In this document: piece after piece, positions 12,238 to 24,800 of the stretch
How the letters are laid out: each line of letters opens with the position of its first letter
Position numbering within the stretch: the stretch's first letter is position 1
DNA from: Fratercula arctica
Lineage: Eukaryota; Chordata; Aves; Charadriiformes; Alcidae
Assembly: GCA_947846985.1 (NCBI GenBank)
Contig: CANTUZ010000001.1
Location: forward strand, 30,652,727-30,716,726
Reading direction: 5' to 3'
Length of the DNA stretch: 64,000 nucleotides
Made by a program: the position numbers and the translations under genes
Notes under the pieces: generated by a model
Told to the model about the DNA's origin: nothing
Database searches by the model: none
The model's input: the letters and a program-made list of their open reading frames with translations, nothing else

Positions 12238-14684
12238 TAAATTCTTGAGTTTTTGGAATAATTTTGTTGCCAGAGACAGCATTCATTCACCTTGACCATA
12301 AAACCGTCCTCTCTCTTGGTAATCTCTTTCCTCGTTTGCAATGTGCATTCCAAAATCTGCAACTCGTTGAGGATTTACAGAGAAGTTGTGTAGCCCTGAT
12401 TCCTTCTGTGTACTGAATGAAACATAGGTTGTGTGAGTGGACTGCATGGGGGAAGACGGATTGGACTTCTCCAGGTGATCAGATGGCTTCCATCCTCTGG
12501 TTTGAGTATGTGACTCCGTAATTGCAACAGCTTTCCCAAATATTGTGGGAGGGGGAAATGAGGGAATAAGGCATCTCTTTTATTATTTAGGCAAAATTAT
12601 GAAGATAGTGTGCTCATTCAGGCCCAAAATATGAGTCTTACGCGCACTGGGGTGAATAGAAAATGAAGGGTTTTTTTCCCTTAGAGAAGCTCTCACCCAA
12701 TACGAGTTACTGAAATGTTTTGATTCTGATCAATAAGTAGATGAAGGTTAGGAACTAAGACAAGACAGATGTCTGATACTTGAAGGGAAGGAAATTTTTT
12801 GCTCATTCATGTTTTGAAGAGCAAATGGCTTGTCTGGAGGAGCATCTGTGAAGAGTGCATGGATGGGCTCACATGCCCTCTGTCATTGTTGCCTTCGTGG
12901 GCAGGAGGAAGCATTTGTTGCTGAGCTGCTTAATTGAGTCACTTCACAGTGGGATGGGCTGGTGAGTAGAGTGATGTTGCCATCTGCATTTTTCCTTCAT
13001 CGTGCTTACAAGCTCAGTTGCGCTGTAATCTTTTGAGAAATTATATGATTAAGAGCAAAGAAATTGGTGAGAGCGCCTATAAACAGAACTAGACCTCTTA
13101 GTGTACTTTATAGTTGTATTAAAGAGCTTAAGTTACGCTAATTTTTTTTTTTTTTTAGTGCATTCCCCTTATGAGCAAATAAACTGGCAGAAGAGATACT
13201 TTGAAGACTGATAAAGCATAGGCTTTGGTGTTGAATGACCTAGCTTTCATTCCTGACACAGCCACTGATTTTTTTTATTGTGTGGCCTTGGGTGAGTCTT
13301 TCTATCTTTCTGTGCTTCAGCTTCTCCCTTTGGAGAGGGGGCAGAGTAACAGCAGGTATATATAGGGTTTTTTTGGAAGGGTGTTTTCCATCTTGGTTAA
13401 ATATTTGCAGAGTTGGAGGCCTCTGAGGGAAGGCATGCCCTGAGTATGAAGGGATGTTATGTTATGTTTGACAGGCTACCGAATACCCTAAAACTCACAT
13501 CGTGTAAACCTCGTCCACCTGTGGATTCAACTTGCTGCTTTAGTCTGTGTGATTTTAATTTTTTTTTCTTTTTTTCTGACTTGAACAGAAACCACCAAAC
13601 ATTTAGAAAGTGGTGCTTTAAAATTGCCTTTTGGTGTTTCTGTCACTTACCTAAAATAAAATCAGTGCCATTTTTTTTCTCTCAAACAAAGACGGAATTA
13701 TATTCCCTGAAAGTATTTTTGTAAAAGTATGGCTCGTAAAATGCGCTGGACTCTCCAGCTCTGGCGGCTGAAATGTCCTGTTCATACTGATGGCAATGGC
13801 AGGCTTTGGAAACCAACGTTCCTTCTACAGCGTTGCTGGGGCGTTCACCCCACGACAACCTCCCAGGCCAGAAGACTTGGTCTGGTGAGATACAGCTGTT
13901 TCTTTCCTTGGTCTCATAAGCTCCTCACGAGAGCACCAGTGAAATAACATCATCGCAACTAAATGTTTCAGAACTTGGCTGGTCCCCCATTATGAATTCA
14001 GGAGCGTCCACAGTGCGTTTCTGATGTTATAAAAACATATGCTGTTGAATAACCATTAGATGGAAAAAGTTTTCCTAGAAAGTAGGAAAGAAAGGGGCTC
14101 ATTCAGCCCTGTCCCTTGCTGCCAGACAGCAGGGTCAAAAATTTATGAACAGATGCTCTGTAGTGTGCCTGGTAGAGGAGGTCATTTCAAAATCTTAACT
14201 CTCCAAAGGTTGGAAACCTTTATATCTTCAGTGTAAGTTTATTCATCAGCAGTTTATAGCCATTTGTTTCTGCATAAATAAAGTGTTATTGTTATTTAAT
14301 CTGAAATAACTTCTTTTTTTTCTTATATTTTTAGAAGAAAACTTGTATTTTTCTTCTAAGCTTACCAAGGTGAGCAGTTTTAGCCTTCTAGAGATGCTGG
14401 TTTTCCCATTTGTCTGGACAGCCTAGGGTCCTTCTCTGCATCCGCTCTAATCTCTGTTGATATTACTTGACTGTGGGTGTTCAGGATTGTGTACAATGTT
14501 CCATATGAAGTTCCATCAAGACTTTGTACGGAGACATGCATACCTTTGTATTTCTACTGATTACTTTCTTAATTCGTCACGGACTTGTGTCTGTCTGTCT
14601 TCTGTCCGTAAAACACCAGTGTAGTCATTGGGTGAGTATATGTCTTTGTCATTTCTCGTGGTAAGTCCTCAGCTTGAAGCAGAT

Positions 14685-14840
14685 ATTCATAGAACCATAG
14701 AATGGTTTGGCTTGGAAGGGACATTTAAAGGTCATCTAGTCCAACACCCCTGCAGTAAGCAGGGACATCTTCCACTAGATCAGGTTGCTCAGAGCCTGGT
14801 CCAGCCTGACCTTGAATGTTTCCAGGGATGGGCCGTCTAC
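14685..14840 (-). mobile_element. CR1 LINE 3'-end fragment
   Basis: Read on the minus strand, this ends in the CR1 3' terminus (complement begins ATTCATAGAACCATAGAATG). It continues through the GTCATCTAGTCCAACACCCC and CAGGGACATCTTCCACTAGA blocks typical of the last 150 bp of CR1. It is 5'-truncated near 14840. Confidence 0.9.
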
Positions 14841-17800
14841 ATCATCTTCTCCTGTTCAGCATTATCTGATGCTTGTTACTCTTAATTTTTATCCCATTTT
14901 TATTATCTCCGTCCTTGAGGCCATCCAGTTTCTCAGGTAATGATGTTCCAGTCCTCTTCTGTGTTGATAATATCTTCCTATTTTGAGTCACCACAATTTT
15001 TGGGTAGGCTTTTAATTCTCATTCCTCTCTAAATAAGATCCCATCTCCAAATTGCTCTCACCTTCTCAGATGATCAGTCTCCCTTTGCATGGTAATTTTC
15101 CTTCAACTAGTTAATTCTCTATTATATTCAATTTAGTGTATTTCCATGTCAGATGCATGGATTCTACAGTGTTTTCTCTGTCTAAAAATATATTAACAAG
15201 GGATTGTAGTATGAGCCTGTGGTTGTATTCTTTTCAGTTGTCATTCATCTTTGTATTTCAGTTGTTTTTAGACTGGTTTCTTGAGGAAATGAAGCTTATG
15301 TGGTCATGCTGTCCATCTCTCATCCTACATCTCTTTGCGTGGTAACTTCTGAACTTACTGGATGATTTCAAGCAACCTTGACAGAGGGCTAGATGCCCGG
15401 AAAATACCGAGTTCCAAAAAACAAACTGAAAATAGGTGATGAAAGGAGTAGGGAATTTAAACCAAATGAGTGCCTCTACTGAAGAGACCTTCCAAATAAA
15501 GCTTAGAGAGCAGAGAGCTGATGTAAGGAGAGGACACGGCAGAAACACCCCAGCTGTGCTATGAGCTTTAGCAAAAGCTCATGCTTTCTTTGATGCTAGA
15601 GAATCCAATCATGAGGAGCAAAGCTGGAGGAGCGGTGTCCTTGTTCTGCCATGTGCCTTATGGAATAGCCAGCAAAAAGATTAAGGAGTACACATCCTAA
15701 ATCTCAGCAAAGGGACTTTACCCCCATTTACTTCTCCCTGTAATTGTGAATAGCACATCCTCCCTCGGGGATTCCTGCACGGAGAAGCAAAATGGACCGT
15801 AACCTGCAGCTGCCAGTATAGATTTTCTGGATGGATCATCTTTCGTCAGCTGCTGATGGGTTAAAAACTGTGTCCTGAAAAGGGGTAAATCCATAAACGT
15901 TCTTCAGTGCACATCTGGGGCTCTTCCCCTTTTTCTCTCTGTCTCCCTCCGCTTGCATACAGTGGATGCTTTGCTTTGTATGTAAGACTGATAAATGAAG
16001 TGAAGCAGAGACTTGGCTCTGTTCAGCAGAGGGATGAACTAAACAGTCTCTTGAGTCCCTTCCTGCCCTGTTATCAGTGATTTTGCTGTTGCGATTAGGA
16101 GACTGGTAGGGTGTGAAGTGAAGAGGAATGGTATTTTATCGCTGAGCAGTGCTGTGGTGACTTGGTGGTGAGACTGGAAGCATACAGTGGAAAAGTGCTA
16201 GCCTTTCCAACAGCCAACTAGCTGTTGGAGTTTTATGGCAAAATGAGTGATTATTTAAATACAGACACCATACTCTAGACAGCTATGTAAGTTACTTTTT
16301 GGGAGGAAAATGTGTTTATAATTTATAGTCAACATTTAAGTTAGAAATGTGGACTTCAGGTTTTTTTAAATCTCAGAACCTCTAGCTCGTGAGTATCTCA
16401 ATTTAAAAATCAAATTATCTCCACCTTTGCTTTTCCTTGTGTGGAGACTTCTAAAAGGGGAAGATGAAGGGATATCTTCAGCAATCTGAATAAGCCTACC
16501 CCACCTTGGATGAAAATACTGCTTTTCTGAAACGCAATGTGCCTGTTAAGCTGCTGCTCTCAGACTCTCTCTCTCTTGCACATTCACGTCCTCATGCAGT
16601 GTCTTCACAGATAATAAAAACTTGCAGAATCAGGTCCTTCTCAAAGTGTGTTGTGAATTATTAATCTTCTGATTGCAGCACATGTGGGATTATGGGGTGC
16701 TTGGTGCTTGCTAGCCGTGTTTAAACAAATTTATTGTATAATACTGGCATCCCAGTCTTTTGCAGTGCTTGTATGTAGCTGAACATGCCCAAAGGAGTTA
16801 GTTGTTAGTGTACCCAGTCTTCAGTCTTGCACGTTGGCAAGTTGAGGTGTGACTCTGCTCGCTTGTTGGTCGGATGGTGCTGCCAAAGCTCGCAGTTGTG
16901 AGCTCCATGGGAGCAGGAGTCCTCAGCTCAGAGCTCAGCCAAGTAATGAAGGTTATGTAGCCAAAACTGCAGAGATAAAAATGAGTTTGAACTGAACCGT
17001 GAGGAGCTTGAAAATGGAAATCCGAAAGAGGTGACCTTTCAGATGTTGGATGGGAAAATATTTCTGTAAAACTGACCTAGCAACAAATGAGAAGCTATAT
17101 ACAAATTCCCCTGCTCTGGCCACTATAAAGGAACTTTTGGTTTAAATAAGACATTTAAAACTATTTCCTGCGTGTCATAGAAACTGTTCTTGTAAAGATA
17201 ATGTGCAAAAATATTTTGAAATGTTTTTAATAAGATTTTAGGACACAGTCCGTTCAGATTTTTTTTAATTTATTTTTTAAAGTACTCCTCTATGGTTTGA
17301 ATTTTATACTTGGCTGTTTTATATGGTTCCTATTTATAGTTGTAATAGAATGTATATCTAATCTGGGTATTAATTCCATAGGATATTTGGGGATTAGTAA
17401 CACATGGATGTATGGCACAAATGGGGTCATACTTAATGATAGACTCTGTAATGTGTGAGTAGTAACAAGGAAGCATGAAGGGAGTGGGTGCTTTGGGACA
17501 ACTGGGAAAATGTTACACCATTCTGTTTTCTTCTTTCTGCTGTGTGTGTTGTGCTCGTTTAATTCTCTCCTTTCAAACCTCTTGTATAAAGCTTTTTTTT
17601 TAAATCATAAAAGTTGAAGAAGAATAAGGAGATTGAAGTGGTTTGTGTATCTAGTTATGTTTTCACAACTTATCTTGCAAACGTGTGTGTGGAGGGTTGG
17701 TGATGGTTGTCTTTTGTTGTGGAAAGAGATGAAAGTTTGACATTATTTTTGCCTTTTTTTTTTTAACCTCTTCTTTGTTACTGTACAAACTGTAATACAG

Positions 17801-18712
17801 TCCAGAATGGTGCTGTTCTCTCCCTGGAAAGTGGTACTGCCTTAACCAGAGCATGTTCCTATCTGTAGTCTGTCCATTGACTTCATTTGTATTGGACCCT
17901 CAGCAAAACCAATGGGAATTCAGAACTTAATGCTATGTAGGATCAGAAACTAAGCTACTTGGTTTCTTTCATGTATAAATACAGTGATGTGATATTTGCC
18001 TTTTTAACCATATAGAGGAAGAATGTTTTAAATTTAACAAACAAACCCATTTTTGTTAAAATGCTCAGTTTTTCATTTAAATGTCACAAAAACATTTGTG
18101 TCCATATTTGGGCCTGACCTTCTATTCCTTATTTAATTCAGGCAATGTTTTACACAAGTGAGATCTGACCCACAGATTCTTGAAGTCTGTCAGACTTAGA
18201 GGGTAGCTTCTACTGCTGCTTCTTGAGAAGCTTTAGGCTGAGAAAGAAAAGCAGCTGAAGAACAAGGAGCGATGGTGGAGAAGCTGGGACTTACCTTGGG
18301 ATGGTCTAAACAAAGGACGCCTTTGGTATGCTGGCGTCTACAGTTGGTTATCTGCATTGTGATGAAGCTGGTGAAGTTTGGCAGAAGCCTCTATTGGAAA
18401 TCTAGTGGAGCCTGCCAGATACACAGTGTCCAAAAAAACATTGGGCCTAGGCATAGACTAGCTGGAGCGCTGATCTGTAGGTCAGGGGCCTTTAGGAAGC
18501 CTCCAGCTCCTGCGCAGGTGCTGAGTAGCTGCTTTCCACGCGCTAGTGGTGGCTTGGGACTGTATGTGAGAACTTCTACTGCCCTACTGAGTAGCTGAAG
18601 CAAAATATAGTGCCTGAGGCATAACCTTTTCTTGTTCATAATGTCTTTGTGTGTTTTTGTTGCATTTTCTTATAAACCTTAAGAGCTATTTTTGTTTCTT
18701 GTTTCTTTTAAG

Positions 18713-18759
18713 GCAGTCCTCTTCTATCCTGAAGGAAGAAATCCAGGTGAAGAAAAACC
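18713..18759 (+). other. CAB39L: 5' UTR part of the CAB39L start-codon exon, with 3' splice site
   Basis: A T-rich tract (18691-18710) runs into AG at 18711-18712, so the exon probably begins at 18713. A second AG four bases later (18715-18716) could be used instead, giving a start at 18717. The 47 or 43 bases before the ATG are non-coding and hold an in-frame TGA at 18748-18750. A 3' splice site here means at least one further non-coding exon lies upstream, inside or left of this window. Confidence 0.7.
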
Positions 18760-18861
18760 ATGCCTTTGTTTAGTAAATCGCACAAAAACCCTGCTGAGAT
18801 TGTGAAAATTCTGAAAGAAAACATGGCCATATTGGAAAAACAAGAAAAAAAGACAGACAAG
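18760..18861 (+). CDS. CAB39L: CAB39L coding exon 1 (residues 1-34)
   Basis: This exon encodes the N-terminus, from MPLFSKSH to KKTDK. It holds the conserved [11 protein letters not shown] helix start, followed by a lysine-rich linker (EKQEKKTDK). The linker is shorter than in the alpha paralogue, which favours CAB39L. It ends in phase 0 at AAG|GTATGA. The in-frame upstream TGA and an A at -3 fix the start codon. Confidence 0.96.
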
Positions 18862-21800
18862 GTATGAGGTAATGTTGGAGAAGATGAATAAGGTTTTTAT
18901 GCTGGGGAAACAGTAGAATAAGGGGAATAAAATAGCATTCACTTACTGCCCTGATTCTGCAAGTGCTTGCACAAGTAGGTAGCTTTGTGTTTGAATGGTT
19001 CTGCTGAAATGAGGGGCTTTTGCATAAGTGAAGTACAACAGATCTGGGGGTCAAACAGAAAGTGTTAAGATCTAGGAGCCTCAGCCAAAACAAAGGATGA
19101 TCTCCTACTACTTCAAATAGTAATGCATCTAACAAAACAGCTTGGAAGGCTATTTGAAAACTATTATACCGTTAGTTGGTTTAGCAGGATAACAAATGAG
19201 ACTGCAAATTAATGTGTAGGTACCCATATAGCAAGATTTATTTCTGATGAATGTTGTTTGCATAAAACAGCAAACCTGCATGTATTCAGATGTACATAAA
19301 AGAGATCTCACTCTGTCGATCCTTTCCTATCTTCTGGGTGCTAGTGCTTCCTAAATGAGCTGCACTACTCGTATTCTAATTATAGCACTAGGTTTTTGCT
19401 AATGCTATTGCTCTCCTCTAACTCTGTGACGCAGACCTGAGTTACTTTTGCCACCCTTCCGATGAGCAGTGGAGAAGATGAACCCCAGCATACAAAGTGT
19501 TCCCAGTTAGGAATTTGTACTTACATAAAATCAAATAATTTAATTTTTTTTTTTTTTTCCCCTGAGGCTCTAGCCCTTTATATTATCACTGTAGTAGAAG
19601 TGTATGATTTTAATTAACAACAAACTTTTTAGGTTAAAACTGAAGGTCAGTGAAAACAGAAATAGCTGATAAGTGACATGAATGCAGTTTTTGTGCAGCT
19701 GATGTTTGTGTGCGCATGTTGCGCTTCCCCCACCTTGTGCAGAAGCCTGTATTAGAATGAACCCACCCAAAAGGTAAGCACGGAGCCCTTTGTGCCCTCA
19801 GTGAAACCCTCTTGAAACTTTCTGGTTCAAAGTAAGTAGCTCAGTGTGTGTTAATTATGTAAGATCAGTCACACGGATTTCAGGGAGGCCTCTGGTATTT
19901 GATGTCTCATGCTGAAATGCCTTCAGTTAACTGAAGAGCACTGAGAGAATCTGACTCTGAACTAAAACTTAAAATAAGTAACTAAATAAACCATCAGTGT
20001 CTGCCCTCCTCTGCTGAATTCATCCTTCAGAGCCTCATTAAAGAAGACATTCAAAGCAGAAGCTCTGGACTCAGATTTCTTTTCGATTTGCTTTGCAGCA
20101 TGACTCCTCTGGGTTGTGGTTTTGAGGATTTTTGGCTTTGAGCTGGTTTGTTTATTTGGGTGTCAGTGACAAAGGAGGAGAAATTTGGACTTCTTAGTAA
20201 ATCAAGAACTCAATGTAAAATTTTCATAAAAGTCAAAACAGCTGGCGTGTGTTTTCCTCACAAAGCAAAAGAGCGTTACCCCAGCGTATTAGGATGGAAA
20301 CAGCTCACGAATTTAATAACGATGCTTATTTTACAGGAGGAGGTTGGTTTTCAGTATTTTCTGCTGTACTTTCTCACTATGGGATGGAGACTGTTCTGGG
20401 GTGAATGTGGGTGATCGGGGGAGAGGAGGGAGGGGGGGGGACAAGGCAGTCGCTTCAGTGGCAAGGCAGAAAGTGAAGAAAGCAGCCTTTTTTGGACAGT
20501 ATTTACACACAGGCTTTACGTGGCTTGTTGACTCAGGACTTCGCACTCCAATGTAAAGGCAGCACACAGGGCCTTTCTCCCTTCAGAAGGGAAGATGTGA
20601 GACTCCTCAGTAAGGCTACCTTTCATCTAAAGTGTTGCACTGAGCTGTCCTGAAATAAATCCCTATTAAAGAAAATAGCCAGATTCATGGTCCTGAGTTT
20701 AGGGAAGTAAATCATAAGGAATATCTTTAGTACTGTGACAACGATAAACTTTAAAAAATGGCAGGAAAATTAACTCTTGCAAAAACAATCACCCCATCAC
20801 ATCTCTTACTATCCATACAGGTTTGTGGGCTTAGTAAAACCATCTTTAAGTGTTGTTGTTTGCCTTTTGAATTGGAGAAGAAAAGACGATGGTCAGACTT
20901 TCAGTGGTACACAGATTTTCAAAACTTATTCCCTTAGTAGTACTCATGAATAACATCTTGTCTTTTCATGAGTATGATTAGAGAAATTTAACTAAAAACA
21001 AAAGCAAACAAAACCAAAGCACAGTGATGTACTCTGTGCTCTTCAAAACCTGGCAAGGTTTTTAAATTTACCTGATTTGATTTCCAAAGGGAAATGAAAT
21101 GTGTCAAACTTTCATAAAAGGGCACAGAGATCTGGCTCCTGCAAGAGCCAGAGACCCTGGATATCCCAAGAGCTGGTTTTGGACCCTGTGGGCCTGTGAA
21201 CGCAGAAGTTTGGGAATCAGGGCTCTCTGATTTTTCAGATTCCTGTCTCGTCTCCTTGTCTGCTGCGAAAACTGGAAGGGTACCATCGTGCCTCACTATA
21301 AAACCAAGGTTCCCAGTATTTCTGGGGTACAATTCCACAGCATTCCTGATGTTGCTTGTGTGCAGAATAGCTTCCAACTAGGACTTGCCTCACATGCTTA
21401 AACAAGAAGATTTATCCTCTGACAATTGAGCTGTTATTGTAGTACAGTCAATGTGGTATGTGGGCTGAGACAGCTAAAAGCTGCTAATACAGCCGGAATT
21501 GGCAGAGAAGTGTGGCAAAGCCTAAATTAACTGCAGGGCTAGTGGAGAACCTTCTTGTTTCCTTTCCCAGTTGAGAAATCGTAAGTACGAGGTGAAGATG
21601 CCCTGGGCAGCTTTGGGGGAGGTGGCGTGAGGTTGGACAAGGAGAGGCTTGACGCTTCTAATACAATTTTGTGCAACTTTCAGCAGGAACAATCCATGCC
21701 TCAAAGGGGCCGTTTTTAAATAATGCAGAAATGACCGTTCCTACCAAGCTGTGCAGGATGCAGGTAGAGGGAGCCTTACAGCTCAGTTAAAACTTTTTGA

Positions 21801-24800
21801 GTAATGGTAAGGGGGGGGACACACACGACACAAATTGATACACAGGATGCAGAGAAGCCACTTGTAAGTGTAAAGATGTATTATGCATTTTTTCTGAGAC
21901 ACATTTCCATGTATACACATAATATACAGAAGTTTGCACTCCTTCTTAATGATGCTTTTTGTTAGTCATAGAACAGGACTCAGTCAGACTTTGAACTCTG
22001 TGGACTGCACCAGCATCTGTCGTCTTAGATAAGGATTGAATTTGACCCAGTTCCTCCATGTGTCTTTTTTTTTATTTTTTAAAAAAACATATTAATGTGT
22101 GTACTGTTGCCATAATGCTTTTTAAACACTCTCAACTGAAAAGTAGGCTAAGTTTGAATATTTGGTTCTTACTTTTATTTTATGGGTGGGGTTTTTTTGT
22201 TTGTTTGCTTGCATGGATATATGTGTGCTTGAAGCTTTGCCATTTTCTCAGCTACATTCTGATGGTTGATGGACCGCAGGTTGAGAATTGCCACCACATG
22301 TGGCTCCTCCTTCTCTGAAGTGCTTTTTCTATACCTTATTTTAAATTTTTTTTTAAATAACATTTATTTTAAAGAAGGTATTGCAGCACTGGCAAATCTA
22401 ATGTAACAATTGGGAGATTAAGTAGGCTAAGACAGAGCTGGAAAAGTGGACTAAAGCCTTCTTTATCAACCATCCTCCTCTCTTCTAACATCTGAAATAA
22501 ATAAGGTGTTCTTGTGGCACGTACAATTGCTGACATCCTCTTCTGGCTTTGATGAGGTGAAGAACAATTAATTATGTTTTATTACAGAATTCTATAAATG
22601 CTATAAAAAGTTAATCTCAGCCATGCAGAACCAAACTGTGCTTGGATTTAATGAGAAATATCCATTCTGGAATTAACTAGAAAAGCAAGTAAGTATTTAA
22701 ATACCTAGGAAATGAAGCCTTCAGAGCTTAGACTCTTTTCCTTCTTTCTGGCACAAACTCCTGGAGCGTTCAGAGGATACACATAAATAGGGAGCAGAGG
22801 AGGAACAACCCTGATATCAGGTGGACAGATCTGTTGAACCTGAGGAAGAATGGACAGCATATGACACGCTGGTCATACTGCTTCATTTATGACTGATATG
22901 CTGCCATGTCTTTTGTTGATGGATGTTGTAAAAGAATATAGAATCATAGAATTGTCTAGGTTGGGAGGGACCTTCAAAATTGAGTCCAACCATTAGCCTA
23001 ACACTGCCAAAGGCACCGCTAAACCACGTCCCTAAGCACCACATCTGCTTGTCTTTTAAATACCTCCAGGGATGGTGATTTACACCACTTCCCTGGGCAG
23101 CCTGTTTCAATGTTTGATAACCCTCCCATCTCACAAAAAAGGGGAGTGACATCCCGACTTCTCAAAGTCTTGTGTTCAGCCACAAGCCCGGTCAGCACAA
23201 AGCAGTGCAGGTGGCCTCCAGTATGTCACCGAAGGATGTCCTTGAACACCTTCGGGTGCGGCACCCATGACTCAGTGCCATCTGCTGTCCCTACAGGTTT
23301 GGTAACATTTTCTGAACCTGCCCTGCAGCAAAAGCCTTCGAAGTGTCACAGGCTGTTAATTTAGTAAAGCAAACAGATCTGGGGTCAGTTGAAACTTGGC
23401 CTAGATGGGCTGAAAGACTTGCAGTTTCTAGCACAGCTGATCCAAGACTTGGGTTTTTTCATGAAAGATGACCCCAAGCGAGTTAGAGCTGGTTCCAGGC
23501 GCCATGCTGAGTGTCACTGTTCAGGAACATAGCGAGGTTAGATGTAAAATAACCTGAAGTGTCTAGCTTCTCCCCCTTTCACTCAAATATATCTAACAAG
23601 ACTGCTTGTTCGAGCAGGTCGCTGTAATCTGTCCTCTCTTTCATCTCCATGTATTGTAACAAATTTGGTATTGTTCAGAAGGGTCAGGAGAGCAGCATTT
23701 TATTAAGGCTGCAGTTAAAAGACTTTAAGATTTCCAGAACAAACATTTATACCAATAAATCCAGCTTTTTTGCATAGCAACAGTGAAGCCATTATCAGCT
23801 CCTGTTCACCTTGCTCGCTGCTGTGCTGATAAAGCAGCGGGGGACCCGGGTGCAAGATGAGGTGCGTGTGGAGGACATGCTGTGCATTTGCATGGAAGAA
23901 CGTTGCATGACTGCTGCGGACGCCGATACCCATAGATCTGATTCTGCAGCTGCCAAAGTCAGCTGCAAAATTGCCTTCTACTTCATTGCCATGCACTGAA
24001 ACCAAGGGAATGAGATAAGAAGGGCTTGGCACCCCTTCCTTCCAGCTTTGCATGTCCTGGGGTTTTGTGGAACGTTTCATGTTTCAGCTTCCCTGTTCTG
24101 CTAAGGCTTGTTATTGCTCTAGAGATGGGAGAAACTCCAGATACTATCAGGTGCTGGTGCCAGGAGTTTAAAGCCTGTCTCTTCTGGTTGCTTTTTTCTT
24201 ATTTTTGAGGACCTTACAGCCTTTGGTTCTGCCTTAAGTTCAGGATTAACAGTGGGAAAGGAATTTTATGTCCAGGTGGGGCAAACCTGTCTCTTCCATT
24301 TAATCATATGTCCTTTTAAAAGGCGTTTCCCTGTCATGCCTGCTTGGCCAAATTGTCTTTGCCAGCTTCCTTGAATATTAGGCCATAATATTTTGCTAAA
24401 TGACAGAGTTCATGACTCCTGATCCAAAATGTCCACAATTTGTTCCTGTATATCTGTTTGTCATGAAATTGTACCAAGAATAAGTCCGTTGGGATGATCC
24501 TGAAGCTACATAGATGTTGGATTCACATTCTGCTAATGGCTCTTCTTGGGAGTCCTTGCAGTTGCATGTAGAGAAAGTTATGTTGGCACTATTCTTTTAG
24601 GAGAAAAATTGGTTTGAATCACACAGTGTAAATATTTTTAAGCAGGACTGTAAACTAAAACAAGACAAAGCCAGACCAAGGAGCGTTATGGTTTTTGTTG
24701 TAATATATAGCACGGAGTACTGGCAGTTCGCTGAATCACACATTGGAGTATTTAACATCACACTGGCAGGCATCTGTGTGTGTTACTGGCTGCTACTGTG

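Larger units (their letters stand above)
9781..18712 (+). other. CAB39L: Presumed 5'-UTR intron of CAB39L
   Basis: Non-coding DNA leading into the start-codon exon. It holds a 20-T run (9854-9873), a CpG-containing homeobox-site-like segment at 10.0-10.4 kb that may be a conserved element, and CR1 fragments at 12181-12237 (+) and 14685-14840 (-). No exon is recognisable. It is an intron only if transcription starts at or before about 9.8 kb. Confidence 0.5.
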
